A stretch of DNA of 64,000 bases. Origin: Gemmatimonadota bacterium (GTDB taxonomy: Bacteria; Gemmatimonadota; Gemmatimonadetes; Longimicrobiales; Gaopeijiaceae). The DNA is taken from contig JAPPNO010000012.1 in the NCBI GenBank assembly GCA_028873845.1, positions 1 through 64,000 on the forward strand. Direction: 5' to 3'. The stretch's first letter is position 1, and each line of letters starts with the position of its first letter. A program made the position numbers and the translations under genes. Positions 53,422-62,664 of the stretch are shown piece after piece. The notes beneath the pieces were generated by a model that did not search any database, had not been told where the DNA came from, and worked only from the letters and a program-made list of their open reading frames with translations.

Positions 53422-54359
53422 TGCGCTCCACCCTCCTCTGGATCTCGGAAAACGGCTGGTGCAAGGACACGCTGCCCAGGTACGGCTTCGTACGGCGGGC
53501 GGTGCGCCGCTTCATGCCCGGCGAGACGCTCGACGAGGCACTCGACGCCGCGCGCACCCTGGAGAACGGACGCAGGATCCCGTCCCTCATCACCTTCCTG
53601 GGCGAGAACGTAGCCGACGAGGCTGAGGCGCGTGAGGTGGCGGACCACTACGTCGACGCCGCCGCGCAGGTCGCAGCCCGCGGCCTGGACGCGGAGATCT
53701 CGCTGAAACCCACCCACCTGGGCCTCGACCTGGGGTTCGCCGTGGCCGAGGAGAACATCCGCCGGATCACCGCCGCCGCCGAGGCCCACGGCAACTGGGT
53801 GTGGATGGACATGGAGTACAGCCGCTACGTCGATCCCACCCTCGATCTGTACCGGGCCATCCGCTCCGATCACCCGCATTTCGGGATCTGCCTGCAGGCC
53901 TACCTCCACCGGACGCCCGCGGACCTCGAGGCGCTGATGCCGCTGGGCCCCGCGATCCGGCTGGTGAAGGGGGCCTACGCCGAGCCGCCGGATGTCGCCC
54001 TGCCGGTCAAGGCCGATGTCGACCAGGCCTTCTACGACCTGTCGGCGCGCATGCTGGGGCCCGACGCGCGTGCGGCGGGGCTGCGCGCGGGTCTCGCGAC
54101 CCACGACACGGCGCTCATCCGGCGCATCGACGCGTGGGCCGAAGCGAATGGCGTGGGACGGGATGCGTACGAGTACCAGATGCTCTACGGCATCTCCGAG
54201 AATGAACAGCACCGGCTGGCGGGGGAGGGGCGGGGGATCCGGGTCCTGATCAGCTACGGGAGGCACTGGTTCCCATGGTACGTGCGCCGATTGGCGGAAC
54301 GGCCGGCCAACGTTGGTTTTGTCCTGCGCAGCATGGTTCCGTTCGGAGGGAGATCGTGA
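53418..54359 (+). CDS. Proline dehydrogenase (monofunctional)
   Basis: A 313-residue FAD-dependent enzyme oxidising proline to pyrroline-5-carboxylate. The TIM-barrel core shows SLKPTHLGLDLG, WMDMEYSRYVDPTLDLYR, GICLQAYLHRTPADLE, IRLVKGAYAEPP, ATHDTALIRRI and YEYQMLYGI, all family motifs. No pyrroline-5-carboxylate dehydrogenase lies adjacent. Two Met codons (53418, 53421) begin the frame. It overlaps the neighbours at both ends. Confidence 0.93.
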   Translation: MMRSTLLWISENGWCKDTLPRYGFVRRAVRRFMPGETLDEALDAARTLENGRRIPSLITFLGENVADEAEAREVADHYVDAAAQVAARGLDAEISLKPTHLGLDLGFAVAEENIRRITAAAEAHGNWVWMDMEYSRYVDPTLDLYRAIRSDHPHFGICLQAYLHRTPADLEALMPLGPAIRLVKGAYAEPPDVALPVKADVDQAFYDLSARMLGPDARAAGLRAGLATHDTALIRRIDAWAEANGVGRDAYEYQMLYGISENEQHRLAGEGRGIRVLISYGRHWFPWYVRRLAERPANVGFVLRSMVPFGGRS

Positions 54360-55543
54360 TGCGGGGCGTGAAACGGGGATCCCGCTGCGCGTGGCGGACG
54401 GTTGTCGACGATCGGATGGGGCCGGCGGCCCGCCGGGCGTTCGCATTCGCTTTGCTGCTGGTGCCCGGCTGCAGCCAGCCGGAGGGCGACCGGCCTGCGG
54501 GCGCGGGCTACGAATCACCCCATGCCGAAGCGATCGAAGAAGCCCGGGCGCTGCTCGATTCCCTCATGCTGGCGGAGGCCATTCCCGGACTGTCCGTGGC
54601 CATCGGACGTGGCACGCAACTTATTTGGTCGGAAGGACTTGGATTTTCTGACATGACACATGACGTTATGGTCACACCGTTGACCAGGTTCAGGGTCGGC
54701 AGCGTGTCGAAACCCATCACGGCGGCCGCTCTTGGTGTCCTGGTGGAGGCGGGTGCGCTCGACCTGGATGCCCCGGTCCAGGACTACGTCCCATCCTTCC
54801 CGGAGAAGCGCTGGCCGGTGACCACGCGGCAACTCGCAGGCCACCTGGGCGGCATCCGCCACTACCGCGGTCTGGAGAACTTCTCTCGCACGCGCTATCC
54901 CACCGTGCTGTCGGGACTTGCGATCTTCGCGGACGACTCGCTGATCAACGAGCCGGGGACCGAGTTCTCGTATTCCTCCTACGCCTGGAACCTGATCAGC
55001 GCGGTCGTGGAAGGGGCCAGCGGGGTGGACTTCCTGGAGTACATGGACAGCGTCGTCTTCGACCCGCTGGGGATGGACCGCACGGAAGCCGACTGGAACG
55101 CGCCGATCATCCGGGACCGCACCCGATTCTACATGGCGGATTCGGCGGGACAGGTCTTCAACGCCCCCTACGTGGACAACAGCTACAAGTGGGCAGGGGG
55201 CGGATTCCTCTCCACGCCAGAGGACATGCTCGTCTTCGCCAACGCTCACCTGGAGCCGGGATTCCTGCAGGCCGAGACGTTGGAGATGCTGTTTGCCTCG
55301 CAACGGCTCCGTGACGGTACCGAAACGGGTTACGGCGTCGGCTGGCGCTCCGCGACGAACGAGCACGGTGAGAGGATCGTGTCGCACACCGGGGGATCGG
55401 TGGGGGGACGCACGGTGCTTACGCTCAACCGCGACACCGGGTTGATCGTGGCGATCGTGGCGAACCTGTCGGGTGCGCCGATCAGCAATGCGTTGGCGGG
55501 GCGGGTCGAGGAGATCTTTCGGGCCGGAGTGGAGGCGAACTGA
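54359..55543 (+). CDS. Serine hydrolase lipoprotein (beta-lactamase/class C family)
   Basis: The 394-residue exported protein has a hydrophobic segment ending VPGC (Cys 38), so it is probably lipid-anchored. The penicillin-binding-like fold shows VGSVSKPITAAAL (SxxK nucleophile), YSSYAWNL at the YxN position, GGGFLSTPEDM and the HTGG triad loop near the end. Starts at 54356, 54359 (GGAGG ahead) or 54416 are all possible; the last gives the neatest signal peptide. Likely a peptidase or esterase; a role in resistance is not implied. Confidence 0.85.
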   Translation: MRGVKRGSRCAWRTVVDDRMGPAARRAFAFALLLVPGCSQPEGDRPAGAGYESPHAEAIEEARALLDSLMLAEAIPGLSVAIGRGTQLIWSEGLGFSDMTHDVMVTPLTRFRVGSVSKPITAAALGVLVEAGALDLDAPVQDYVPSFPEKRWPVTTRQLAGHLGGIRHYRGLENFSRTRYPTVLSGLAIFADDSLINEPGTEFSYSSYAWNLISAVVEGASGVDFLEYMDSVVFDPLGMDRTEADWNAPIIRDRTRFYMADSAGQVFNAPYVDNSYKWAGGGFLSTPEDMLVFANAHLEPGFLQAETLEMLFASQRLRDGTETGYGVGWRSATNEHGERIVSHTGGSVGGRTVLTLNRDTGLIVAIVANLSGAPISNALAGRVEEIFRAGVEAN

Positions 55544-55638
55544 GGGAGCGCCCGGTAGGGGAGAGGGTGGTGAGGAAGGGGTGCGGGGAGAAGACAGAGG
55601 CTACCGTGCAACGTGACGACGATTCCTGAAGCAACTTT

Positions 55639-55654
55639 ACATAATACATATTAT
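55639..55654. repeat. AT-rich palindrome in a convergent intergenic gap
   Basis: CATAATA and TATTATG flank CA, a perfect 7-base inverted repeat in a 174-base gap between the serine hydrolase and TPR genes. It could act as an operator or a bidirectional end signal, though there is no GC-rich stem. Confidence 0.45.
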
Positions 55655-55717
55655 GCGACCTTCAGAACGTACCATCGGGTCATGTACGGCTTTCGCCGTG
55701 GGGGCTTGCGAGTCTTC

Positions 55718-56416
55718 TTACCGTGCCATCGCGACGACCTCGGCCCGGCGCATCTCGACCACGCCACGGCCCGGGTCCATCTCGTCCATCTCGGCGAGAA
55801 GCCGGTCGTAGTGGGTCAGCGCCCCGGCGGGATCGCCCTGCGCGTAACGAAGGCGTGCCGCACTGGCCAGCGCATCGCGCCGCTGGAACCCCAACCGGGC
55901 CCCGTCGGCCAATCGCTCGTAGAGCCCTTCGGCCATCTGGAGGTCGCCCATGTCCTCCGCTATGGCGGCAAGCATGGCCGCGGCCTGTGCACCGAGAGGG
56001 TTCCCCACATCGCCGGCCAGCGGCCTCAGGACTTCCGCGGCACCCTCCCGGTCGCCCAGGTCGGTGTTGACCTGGGCCAGGGTGACGCGGGCCTCGCCGG
56101 CGAAGGGCGTGCCGGAGAAGCGGTCCAGGTAGAGTTCAAGGTCGGTCTGGAGAGTGGCGGGGTCGCCCGCGGCCAGGCGCAACTGCATCTCTTCGAGCTG
56201 TAGGGCCGCGTTGGTGCGAAGCGTGTCCCGGTAGCGCCCGTAGTACACGAAGGCCGCGACTCCGAGGCCCAGCACGACCACGCCCAGGGTCACGATCGGA
56301 CGGTTCTTCTGGGCCCAGTTGCTTGCCTCGAGCGTGGCGGCGACGAAGGCGTCTTCCTGGTCGACCGGGCTTTCCGGCTTCGGGGGACGTGTTCCCGGCT
56401 TGCGATAGCTTGACAT
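55718..56416 (-). CDS. TPR-repeat, membrane-anchored protein (YfgM-like)
   Basis: A 232-residue protein with a single N-terminal transmembrane helix (PIVTLGVVVLGLGVAAFVYYG, about residues 40-60) followed by tetratricopeptide-like helices, as in YfgM/TPR_21 periplasmic chaperone-type proteins. LEEMQLRLAAGDPATLQTDLELYLDRFSGTPFAGEARVTLA and GDLQMAEGLYERLAD are typical repeats. The function is probably envelope protein quality control, by analogy. Confidence 0.75.
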   Translation of the reverse strand: MSSYRKPGTRPPKPESPVDQEDAFVAATLEASNWAQKNRPIVTLGVVVLGLGVAAFVYYGRYRDTLRTNAALQLEEMQLRLAAGDPATLQTDLELYLDRFSGTPFAGEARVTLAQVNTDLGDREGAAEVLRPLAGDVGNPLGAQAAAMLAAIAEDMGDLQMAEGLYERLADGARLGFQRRDALASAARLRYAQGDPAGALTHYDRLLAEMDEMDPGRGVVEMRRAEVVAMAR

Positions 56417-56585
56417 GTGTTGACCCGGCTCGATCCGCTCGCTGTCTGGAATTGCAAAGGCTGACCGAGAACATTAATCGCGGCCCGGAACCGCGGTCAA
56501 CCGCAACCGCCACCGCAACCGCCGCCGGCGTCCGCCACCGGCGTGTCCGGCGCACCGCCCCGCCTAATGGACACGGCGGTATTTC

Positions 56586-56615
56586 TTGTCGCACGCCGCA
56601 CGAACACGCTATCGT
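56586..56615 (+). promoter_or_regulatory. Candidate promoter for the metallopeptidase lipoprotein gene
   Basis: TTGTCG (56586-56591) and TATCGT (56610-56615) are 18 bases apart, about 60 bases before the ATG at 56678. The -10 sequence is identical to the one proposed at 9893-9898, ahead of another lipoprotein gene. The same 261-base divergent gap has a short CAACCGC-type tandem run near 56508-56540. Confidence 0.4.
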
Positions 56616-56677
56616 GGAGCATTGGCGCGGCCGGATCCGGTTCGCGCACCCCGAAAACGGGGAGTGGAGAGTGCACT

Positions 56678-59194
56678 ATGGACCGCGCCGCTTGCTCCGG
56701 CTTACTGCTTCTCGCCGCGGGTCTGGCCGCGTGCGAGACGCCGCCGGTCCCCACGGCGGTCGAGATCGGTCCCGAGGTCGGCACGGCGGACGCGATCGGG
56801 GCGACGGTGCAGTTCTCCGCCCGGGTCCTGGACGATCGGGGAGCCGTGATCCCGGGCGCCGAGGTCGAGTGGTGGGTCAGGGGGATGGACGTGGCCACGA
56901 TCTCGGCCTCGGGTCTGGCCACCATCGTCGGACCGGGACGGGTGACCGTGGGCGCCAGCCACGGGCCGGTGACCGGCCATGCGGTGCTGGTCGTCCGGCT
57001 CAGACCGGCCGGCGTGAAGATCGTATCGGGTGACGGACAGACGGGCACCGCGCTGCGAGCGCTCGCGGACAGGCCAACGCTCTTTGTCCACGATGCCGGC
57101 GGGACTCCGATTGCGGACATCGAAGTGGCGTTCGATGCTTCCGACGACGGCTTTGCCATGCCGCCGAAGACCACCACGAACGACGACGGCGAGGTGTCCA
57201 CCACGTGGGTTCTCGGACTGCCCACCGGTACCCAGACGCTGCGCGCGCATGTGCACTCCCTGGCAATCGAATTCACGGCGACGGCCACGGATCCGCCGCT
57301 GTCCATTCCTTCCTTCGTCCTGTCACGCGGCCGGTTGACCGTTCCCTACCGCCAGGCCATCGAGGCCCAGGGAGGCACCCCGCCCCTCTTCTGGTCACTC
57401 GCTTCCGGATCGATGCCGGCCGGTCTGTTCCTTGATTCGGCCGGGGTGATTGCGGGCACTCCCACGGAGATCGACCGAACGACCTTCAGGGTTCGCGTGC
57501 GCGACGCGGCGGGCAACGAGGCCTCGCGCGCGATGGAGTTCCGGGTGTGCGAGGGTCCCCTCCGGATGGATCCCGGAGAGACCGTCGTGGACAACCCGGT
57601 GGGTATCTCTCCGTGTCCGCCTTTCCTGCCCGCCGGCGAGGAGGGCGACCGGTACAGGGTTGCGGTCGTTCGCACCGAGGTGGTCGACGACCCAACCCGC
57701 ATCTCGGTCGTGGTCAAGGTCGACAGGGCGGATTCGGAGGCTTCGCGTGGTTTGCTGACCGCACCCGCGCTTCCGGCGCGTCCCGCCCCCCGGCTGTTTC
57801 CCGGCCTGTCGGCGGGCCTGCGGATCGCCGACGAGTCATCCCGGATGCACGCTCGGCTCGTCGCCGACGCCGAGCGCATCATCCGCGAGCTGGGGACCGG
57901 GGCGGTGCTGCCGGACAGGCGGCCGGAGGTGAGCCGGAGCGGCCCCGGTGGCCCGATGGGCCGGGATCCGCCCCCCGACCGGAGGGTTTTTCGCCCCTAC
58001 CTCGACTATCGGGAGTCCTGCGAGGACCCACCGCCCGCCCTGAAGCCCGCCTACCTCGTGGCCTACAGCGACCACCTGGCGATCTACCAGGACTCGGTCC
58101 AACAGGGCCTCGACCCCATCCGCGGGGCGGATGCGCGGCAGGTGCTGGACTACTACGAGGACTACGGCGCCGAGACGATCGAGGAGTACTTCGGCACCGT
58201 CCCCGACATCAACGGCGACGGGCGGGTGAACGTATTCGTGTCCCCGGTGGTCCCGCCGTGGGTCGCCGGTTTCGTCTGGGCGGGTGACTTCCTTTCGAGC
58301 GAGGAGTGTTCCTGGTCCAACGAGATGGAGCTGGTCTACTACAACGAGCACCTGTTCGACCTGCTGGAGCAGGCCCCGGACAGCGGCCACTACCAGGCGC
58401 TGCCCACGATGGTGCACGAGGTCAAACACCTGAACTCGCTGTACATCAGGACACGCCTGGGAGCGTACCAGCCGAGCTGGATCGAAGAGGGGACGGCCGA
58501 GATCGCAGCCGAGATCTCGTCGCGCAGGGCGATGGAGGCGGCCGGCGGCATAGCCCGGGGCGCCCGGCTGGACCGGGACGCGTATCCGGCGCGGCCGGGT
58601 ACGATCATCACCCCCGAGAACTACGGGGTGCTGTTGAGGCTGGCGAGGATGACGATGTCGTATTCGGGAGTCCTGAACTCCATCAGCGTGAACCCCACCG
58701 AGGAACACACGTACTACGGCACGTCGTGGCACTTTCACCGTTTCCTGGGGGACGCCCATGGCAACGCGGCGGCCAGGGGCGACGGATCTTTCTTCACCGC
58801 CCTGAACGACAGCACCACCCCGCGTGGCACCGCCGGCATCGTAGTGGTCACCGGCAGGAGCATGTCCGAACTTCTGGTACAATACACCGCGGCGATGATG
58901 CTCAACGGGACGGAAGCCCCGGAGCCGGAGCACGGCTTCACGACCTACGACCTGCCATCCGCGACCTTCGAACTGCTCCGCCCGGAATTCCAGCCGGAGG
59001 GGCTATACCCCTGGCTCCATACCGGCCCCGAGCCGGTCGGTTTCGACGATGCCTTCTACAGCGGCACGCTGGCGCCGGGCGGCATCCGGTTCCACGAGTT
59101 CGAGTCCGATGGCACGGGCACGGGAATCGAAGTGGAAGTCTCGACGAGCGATGCGATCGGCGCGGTCCGCGTGGTGATTGTTCGCATGCGCTGA
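56678..59194 (+). CDS. Ig-domain lipoprotein with zinc-metallopeptidase domain (M30-like)
   Basis: The 838-residue protein has a signal peptide with lipobox LAAC (Cys 19), two or three bacterial Ig-like domains (about 25-105, 110-215) and a putative-Ig repeat (PSFVLSRGRLTVPYRQAIEAQGG to AGTPTEI, about 220-290). After a linker comes a peptidase-like domain: a calcium-site-like DINGDGRVN (about 510), then zinc motif HEVKH at 580-584 and WIEEGTAEIAAE downstream supplying a third ligand. This resembles hyicolysin-type M30 peptidases. GGAGAG precedes the ATG at 56678. It is probably a surface protease. Confidence 0.75.
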   Translation: MDRAACSGLLLLAAGLAACETPPVPTAVEIGPEVGTADAIGATVQFSARVLDDRGAVIPGAEVEWWVRGMDVATISASGLATIVGPGRVTVGASHGPVTGHAVLVVRLRPAGVKIVSGDGQTGTALRALADRPTLFVHDAGGTPIADIEVAFDASDDGFAMPPKTTTNDDGEVSTTWVLGLPTGTQTLRAHVHSLAIEFTATATDPPLSIPSFVLSRGRLTVPYRQAIEAQGGTPPLFWSLASGSMPAGLFLDSAGVIAGTPTEIDRTTFRVRVRDAAGNEASRAMEFRVCEGPLRMDPGETVVDNPVGISPCPPFLPAGEEGDRYRVAVVRTEVVDDPTRISVVVKVDRADSEASRGLLTAPALPARPAPRLFPGLSAGLRIADESSRMHARLVADAERIIRELGTGAVLPDRRPEVSRSGPGGPMGRDPPPDRRVFRPYLDYRESCEDPPPALKPAYLVAYSDHLAIYQDSVQQGLDPIRGADARQVLDYYEDYGAETIEEYFGTVPDINGDGRVNVFVSPVVPPWVAGFVWAGDFLSSEECSWSNEMELVYYNEHLFDLLEQAPDSGHYQALPTMVHEVKHLNSLYIRTRLGAYQPSWIEEGTAEIAAEISSRRAMEAAGGIARGARLDRDAYPARPGTIITPENYGVLLRLARMTMSYSGVLNSISVNPTEEHTYYGTSWHFHRFLGDAHGNAAARGDGSFFTALNDSTTPRGTAGIVVVTGRSMSELLVQYTAAMMLNGTEAPEPEHGFTTYDLPSATFELLRPEFQPEGLYPWLHTGPEPVGFDDAFYSGTLAPGGIRFHEFESDGTGTGIEVEVSTSDAIGAVRVVIVRMR

Positions 59195-59307
59195 AGCGCC
59201 GCGGCGCGGTGGGTGGACGTTCGGCTCAGCGTGGGCGCCCTGCTCTGCGGACGTGCGCGGCCGGGGTGACCCGGAGGGGATTCCGGGGGTGCGGAGCTCA
59301 AGGGACG

Positions 59308-60330
59308 CTACCCTGATTCGTGGTCGTGGGGGGCGGGTGGACCGGATGGGCGCAGTGCTGCGAGAGTCACCAGCAGGCGCCCGTCGATGTTGCCGCCCGA
59401 AACGACCACCGCCGCACGCCCCCGTGGCCGGTAGCGGCCCGACCAGAGCGCCGCCAGGCCCACCGCACCCCCACCCTCGACAACCAGCCGGCACTCCCGG
59501 AAGGCGCGCCGCACGGCCGAGCGAATGTCACCTTCGCCGACGGCCACGTGTTCGTCGATGACCCGTCCGCAGAGATCGAAACTGAACCGGTTGCCCGGTC
59601 CGATCCCCCCGGAGAGCGCCGACGCGACCGTCTCCTCCTCGGGCAGCTCGACCGGGTGCCCCCGCTCGAGGCTCCGCGCCATGACCGAGGCCCGCCCCGC
59701 GGAGACGGCCACCACCCGCACCCCGCGGTCCCTCACGGCCAGCCCGATCCCCGCCACCAGTCCCCCGCCCGAGAGCGGCACGATCACCTCTTCCACGCCC
59801 GGCAGCTGGCGGACCACTTCCAACCCCACCGTCCCCTGCCCTTCGATGACGTCCATGTCGTCGAAGGGGTGAACGGGCGTGAGGCCCCCCCGCGCCGCCA
59901 GTTCCGCCGCCCGTTCTTCGGCGTGGTCGTAGGTGGGACCGGACCGCACGACCTGGGCCCCGGCGGCGACGATGGCGCGGAGCTTGACCGGGTCCACCCA
60001 GTCGGGTACGCACACGGTGGCGCGGATCCCGAGACGCCCCGCCACCTCCGCCACTGCCCTGCCGTGGTTCCCGGACGAGGCGGCGACCACCCCCCTTCCC
60101 CGCTGCCCCGCGCCGAGCTTGAGCAGCCGGTTGGAGGCGCCGCGCACCTTGAAGGAGCCCGTGTGCTGGAGCGACTCGAGCTTGATGTGGGTGGGCGGCA
60201 CGCCCGGGAGTTCCAGCGGCACCACCGGCGTCTCCCACGCGAGCCGGCGGATCCGGCGGAGCGCCGCCGCGAAGTCCGGGGCACACCCTCCTTCGGTCGA
60301 CGCGGCCACGGCTCGCGGAGTCTCCACCAC
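59308..60330 (-). CDS. Threonine dehydratase/serine racemase-like PLP enzyme
   Basis: A 340-residue fold-type II PLP enzyme. It has the PLP lysine in HTGSFKVRGASN, ASSGNHGRAVAEVAGRLG, the glycine-rich phosphate cradle VPLSGGGLVAGIG and VVVSGGNIDGRLL at the end. It lacks the ACT regulatory domain, so it is either a catabolic threonine dehydratase or a serine/threonine racemase-like enzyme. GTG start. It lies 7 bases after the LVIVD gene, but the two are functionally unrelated. Confidence 0.85.
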   Translation of the reverse strand: MVETPRAVAASTEGGCAPDFAAALRRIRRLAWETPVVPLELPGVPPTHIKLESLQHTGSFKVRGASNRLLKLGAGQRGRGVVAASSGNHGRAVAEVAGRLGIRATVCVPDWVDPVKLRAIVAAGAQVVRSGPTYDHAEERAAELAARGGLTPVHPFDDMDVIEGQGTVGLEVVRQLPGVEEVIVPLSGGGLVAGIGLAVRDRGVRVVAVSAGRASVMARSLERGHPVELPEEETVASALSGGIGPGNRFSFDLCGRVIDEHVAVGEGDIRSAVRRAFRECRLVVEGGGAVGLAALWSGRYRPRGRAAVVVSGGNIDGRLLVTLAALRPSGPPAPHDHESG

Positions 60331-60336
60331 CGGATT

Positions 60337-62220
60337 CTACGAGATGATCCGCTGCGCCTCGATCAGCTTGACCACCCACAGCCCCGAGTTCAGGTCGGAG
60401 GTGAAGATGTGGCCCTTGTGGATCTGCGCGCCCCACGTCATCCCCCAGTTGGGGACGGTGGTCTCGCTGTCGGTGGTCTTGAGGACGGCGATCTCCCTGC
60501 CCTGCCGGTACAGGTCGCCCCGCAGCTCGCCGGAGATGTCGACCACGCGAAGGCCGGCCTGGTAGTAGCCCACATAGAGACGGTCACCCTCCACCCAGAT
60601 GTTGTGCGCACCGGCTTCGGGGACCTCGTAGCGGGCCACCTCGACGGGGTTCTCCGGATCCTCCATGTCGAGCACGTGGATGTAGCCCCGCGCCTCGATC
60701 GCCGCGTCGGCGTTCCAGTCGTCGGGGAAGATCTCGTCGCCCACGAAGAGGTAGCGTCCGGCGCGCCAGGCGGTGTGCGTGTTGCCCGCGGGGTACTTGT
60801 AGCGCGACACGAAGGCGGGCTCGGTGGGCGTGCCGCCGTGCGTGCCCGCGCCCACGTCGAGCATGACCGCGCCGTCGTCCCAGTAGGACAGGTAGGCGTA
60901 CCCGTCCTGGACGATCACGTCGTGCAGCGACTTGGTGTCCGAGGGGGGCAGTCCCCAGCGCCCGACCTCGTCGGGGTTGGCCGGATCGGAGATGTCGATG
61001 ATGTGGATGTCGCGGGTGCCGTTGTGGACGGCGTAGACCAGGTCGCCCTCGACCCAGACGTTGTGGACGCCCCCCGGCACCGTGCGCTTGTACTCGGAGA
61101 TGATGGCCGGGTGGGCAGGCTCGGAGAGGTCCAGGATGACGATGCCGTTGCGGCGGTCCGAGGCGCCCTCGCGGGTCAGGATGCCGATGCGGTTGTTCGG
61201 GTGGATCTTGACGTCGTTGATGCGGCGCGCGTCGAGCTGCACCGAGTCGGTGAGGACCGGGGCGCCCGGATCGGTCACGTCCCAGACCTTCATCCAGTCG
61301 TACATGAAGGTGCCGACATAGGCGTAGTCGCGGCCGTTGGCGCCCTCGAAGACCCAGGTGTCGCCCGAGTGGTGATCGGCGGCGGCGCCCCGGCCGACGC
61401 GGACGAGTTCGGCCTCTTCGATACGGGTCGTGATGGTGGCCGTCGCGACGGCGACCCGACCCTCGCCGTACATGGCGGTGATGCGGTAGGTGCCGGGTTC
61501 CTCGGCCACGAAGACGCCCTCGGGGCCGTCGGCCTCGATCTGGGCGCCGCTGCCGCCGACGCTCCATTCGGGGTAGAGGGGGGTCGAGGCTTCGGCTCGG
61601 AAGCGGATGACATCGCCGGTGCGGGCCTGGGCTTCGGCCGGGATGACGGTGACGGCGCCCGGGTCGCCGGCGGTGACGGTGGCGGTGACGGTGGCGCGCG
61701 CCCGGCCTGCGGTGACGACGATGGTCGCCTGCCCTGCGGCGCGTGCGTAGACGCGTCCGGTGGCGTCCACGTAGGCGACGGATTGGTCGCTGGAGGAGAA
61801 GGTGAGGACGGGGTTGCGGACGGGCTCGCCGTCGGGTGCGGTGGCTTTGACCAGGACGGGGGCGCCGGTGCCGGTGACCAGGGTGGCCTGCGGGAGAGAG
61901 GCTTCGATGGCGGCGACCGGGAGGGCCCGCACGATGACGGTCGCGAACCCCATGATGTTGCCGGCGCGGGCGGCGATGCGGGCCTCGCCGGGTGAGATAC
62001 CGGTCACCTGGCCGGTCTGGTCGACGGCGGCCACCTCGGGGTTCATCGCAATCCAGCGCACGGGTGGGTCCGGGAGCATGGTCCCGTCTTCGTCATAGGC
62101 GGTGGCGGTTACGGAGACGGTTTCTCCGGCGTCGATGGTCATGCTGGCCGGGGTGAGTTCGATGCGGTCGGGGCCGGGGAGGGTGGTGGCCAGCAGGAGA
62201 AGGAGGGTGCTGGTGGTCAT
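60337..62220 (-). CDS. Secreted Ig-like/LVIVD-repeat protein
   Basis: The 627-residue exported protein has a short signal peptide, two to three Big-2-like Ig domains (about 18-190; MTIDAGETVSVTATAYDEDG, VAYVDATGRVYARAAGQATIVV), an Ig-like linker, and then LVIVD propeller repeats (about 285-627), for example YVGTFMYDWMKVWDVTDPGAP, GGVHNVWVEGDLVYAV, DIHIIDISDPANPDEVGRW, AHNIWVEGDRLYVGYYQAGLRVVDIS. These repeats build surface propellers in environmental bacteria. ATG 62220 follows AGGAAC and was preferred to an upstream Met. Confidence 0.8.
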   Translation of the reverse strand: MTTSTLLLLLATTLPGPDRIELTPASMTIDAGETVSVTATAYDEDGTMLPDPPVRWIAMNPEVAAVDQTGQVTGISPGEARIAARAGNIMGFATVIVRALPVAAIEASLPQATLVTGTGAPVLVKATAPDGEPVRNPVLTFSSSDQSVAYVDATGRVYARAAGQATIVVTAGRARATVTATVTAGDPGAVTVIPAEAQARTGDVIRFRAEASTPLYPEWSVGGSGAQIEADGPEGVFVAEEPGTYRITAMYGEGRVAVATATITTRIEEAELVRVGRGAAADHHSGDTWVFEGANGRDYAYVGTFMYDWMKVWDVTDPGAPVLTDSVQLDARRINDVKIHPNNRIGILTREGASDRRNGIVILDLSEPAHPAIISEYKRTVPGGVHNVWVEGDLVYAVHNGTRDIHIIDISDPANPDEVGRWGLPPSDTKSLHDVIVQDGYAYLSYWDDGAVMLDVGAGTHGGTPTEPAFVSRYKYPAGNTHTAWRAGRYLFVGDEIFPDDWNADAAIEARGYIHVLDMEDPENPVEVARYEVPEAGAHNIWVEGDRLYVGYYQAGLRVVDISGELRGDLYRQGREIAVLKTTDSETTVPNWGMTWGAQIHKGHIFTSDLNSGLWVVKLIEAQRIIS

Positions 62221-62417
62221 CTTGGGAGTTCCTGTTGTGGTCGGGGATCGCCGTGGGGACGGGTGGGGCCGGTGGGGGGACGGCGTGCGCGGCATCATCG
62301 TGTTGTCGGCCGGAAAGATAGGGTTTCGGGGTTCGGGCGTCACGGTGGTGGATCGGCGCAGCGTACGGGAAGCGGCCCCGGAGACGCGATCCCCGATCCG
62401 GAGCGACTCACACGCCC

Positions 62418-62446
62418 TTGTCCCCACACCGCACCGCTTCGATCTT
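62418..62446 (+). promoter_or_regulatory. Candidate promoter for the tRNA-Arg gene
   Basis: TTGTCC (62418-62423) and GATCTT (62441-62446) lie 17 bases apart, placing transcription start about 10 bases before the tRNA 5' end. Confidence 0.35.
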
Positions 62447-62453
62447 CGAAGCG
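62435..62453 (+). repeat. Perfect inverted repeat before the tRNA fragment
   Basis: CGCTTCGA, TCT and TCGAAGCG form an 8-pair stem ending 9 bases before the tRNA. It overlaps the proposed -10, so it may be a regulator or recombinase site. Confidence 0.45.
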
Positions 62454-62462
62454 CTGTAGCGC

Positions 62463-62501
<39 letters not shown>

Positions 62502-62526
62502 TCCTGCCAAAGGGACCGCGAATCAC

Positions 62527-62579
62527 GGCAAGAAATCACTGTAAGTCTAACTGGGACTGCACGATCTGCGCTTCTTGCC
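62527..62579. repeat. Inverted repeats between tRNA fragment and DUF429 gene
   Basis: GGCAAGAA (62527-62534) and TTCTTGCC (62572-62579) are perfect inverted copies 37 bases apart. Just beyond (about 62619-62657), CCAAATG, CATTTGG and a second CATTTGG follow in order. Such short repeats next to a broken tRNA fit recombinase arm sites or a transcript end for the minus-strand gene. Confidence 0.4.
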
Positions 62580-62664
62580 ATTGGGGCGTGTCAGGGTCTG
62601 CCGGGCCGAAAAAGCCGGAAAATCGGGCCAAATGGCAGACATTTGGATGGCATTTGGAGGTGCT

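Noticed and set aside
59195-59215. GCGCCGCGGCGC palindrome after the metallopeptidase gene as a terminator
   Set aside because: The stem is short and has no loop or T-run; it is too common a pattern in this composition.
59320-61995. 891-codon plus-strand frame opposite the dehydratase and LVIVD genes
   Set aside because: Asp/Gly/Val-rich antisense translation of two clear genes on the minus strand.
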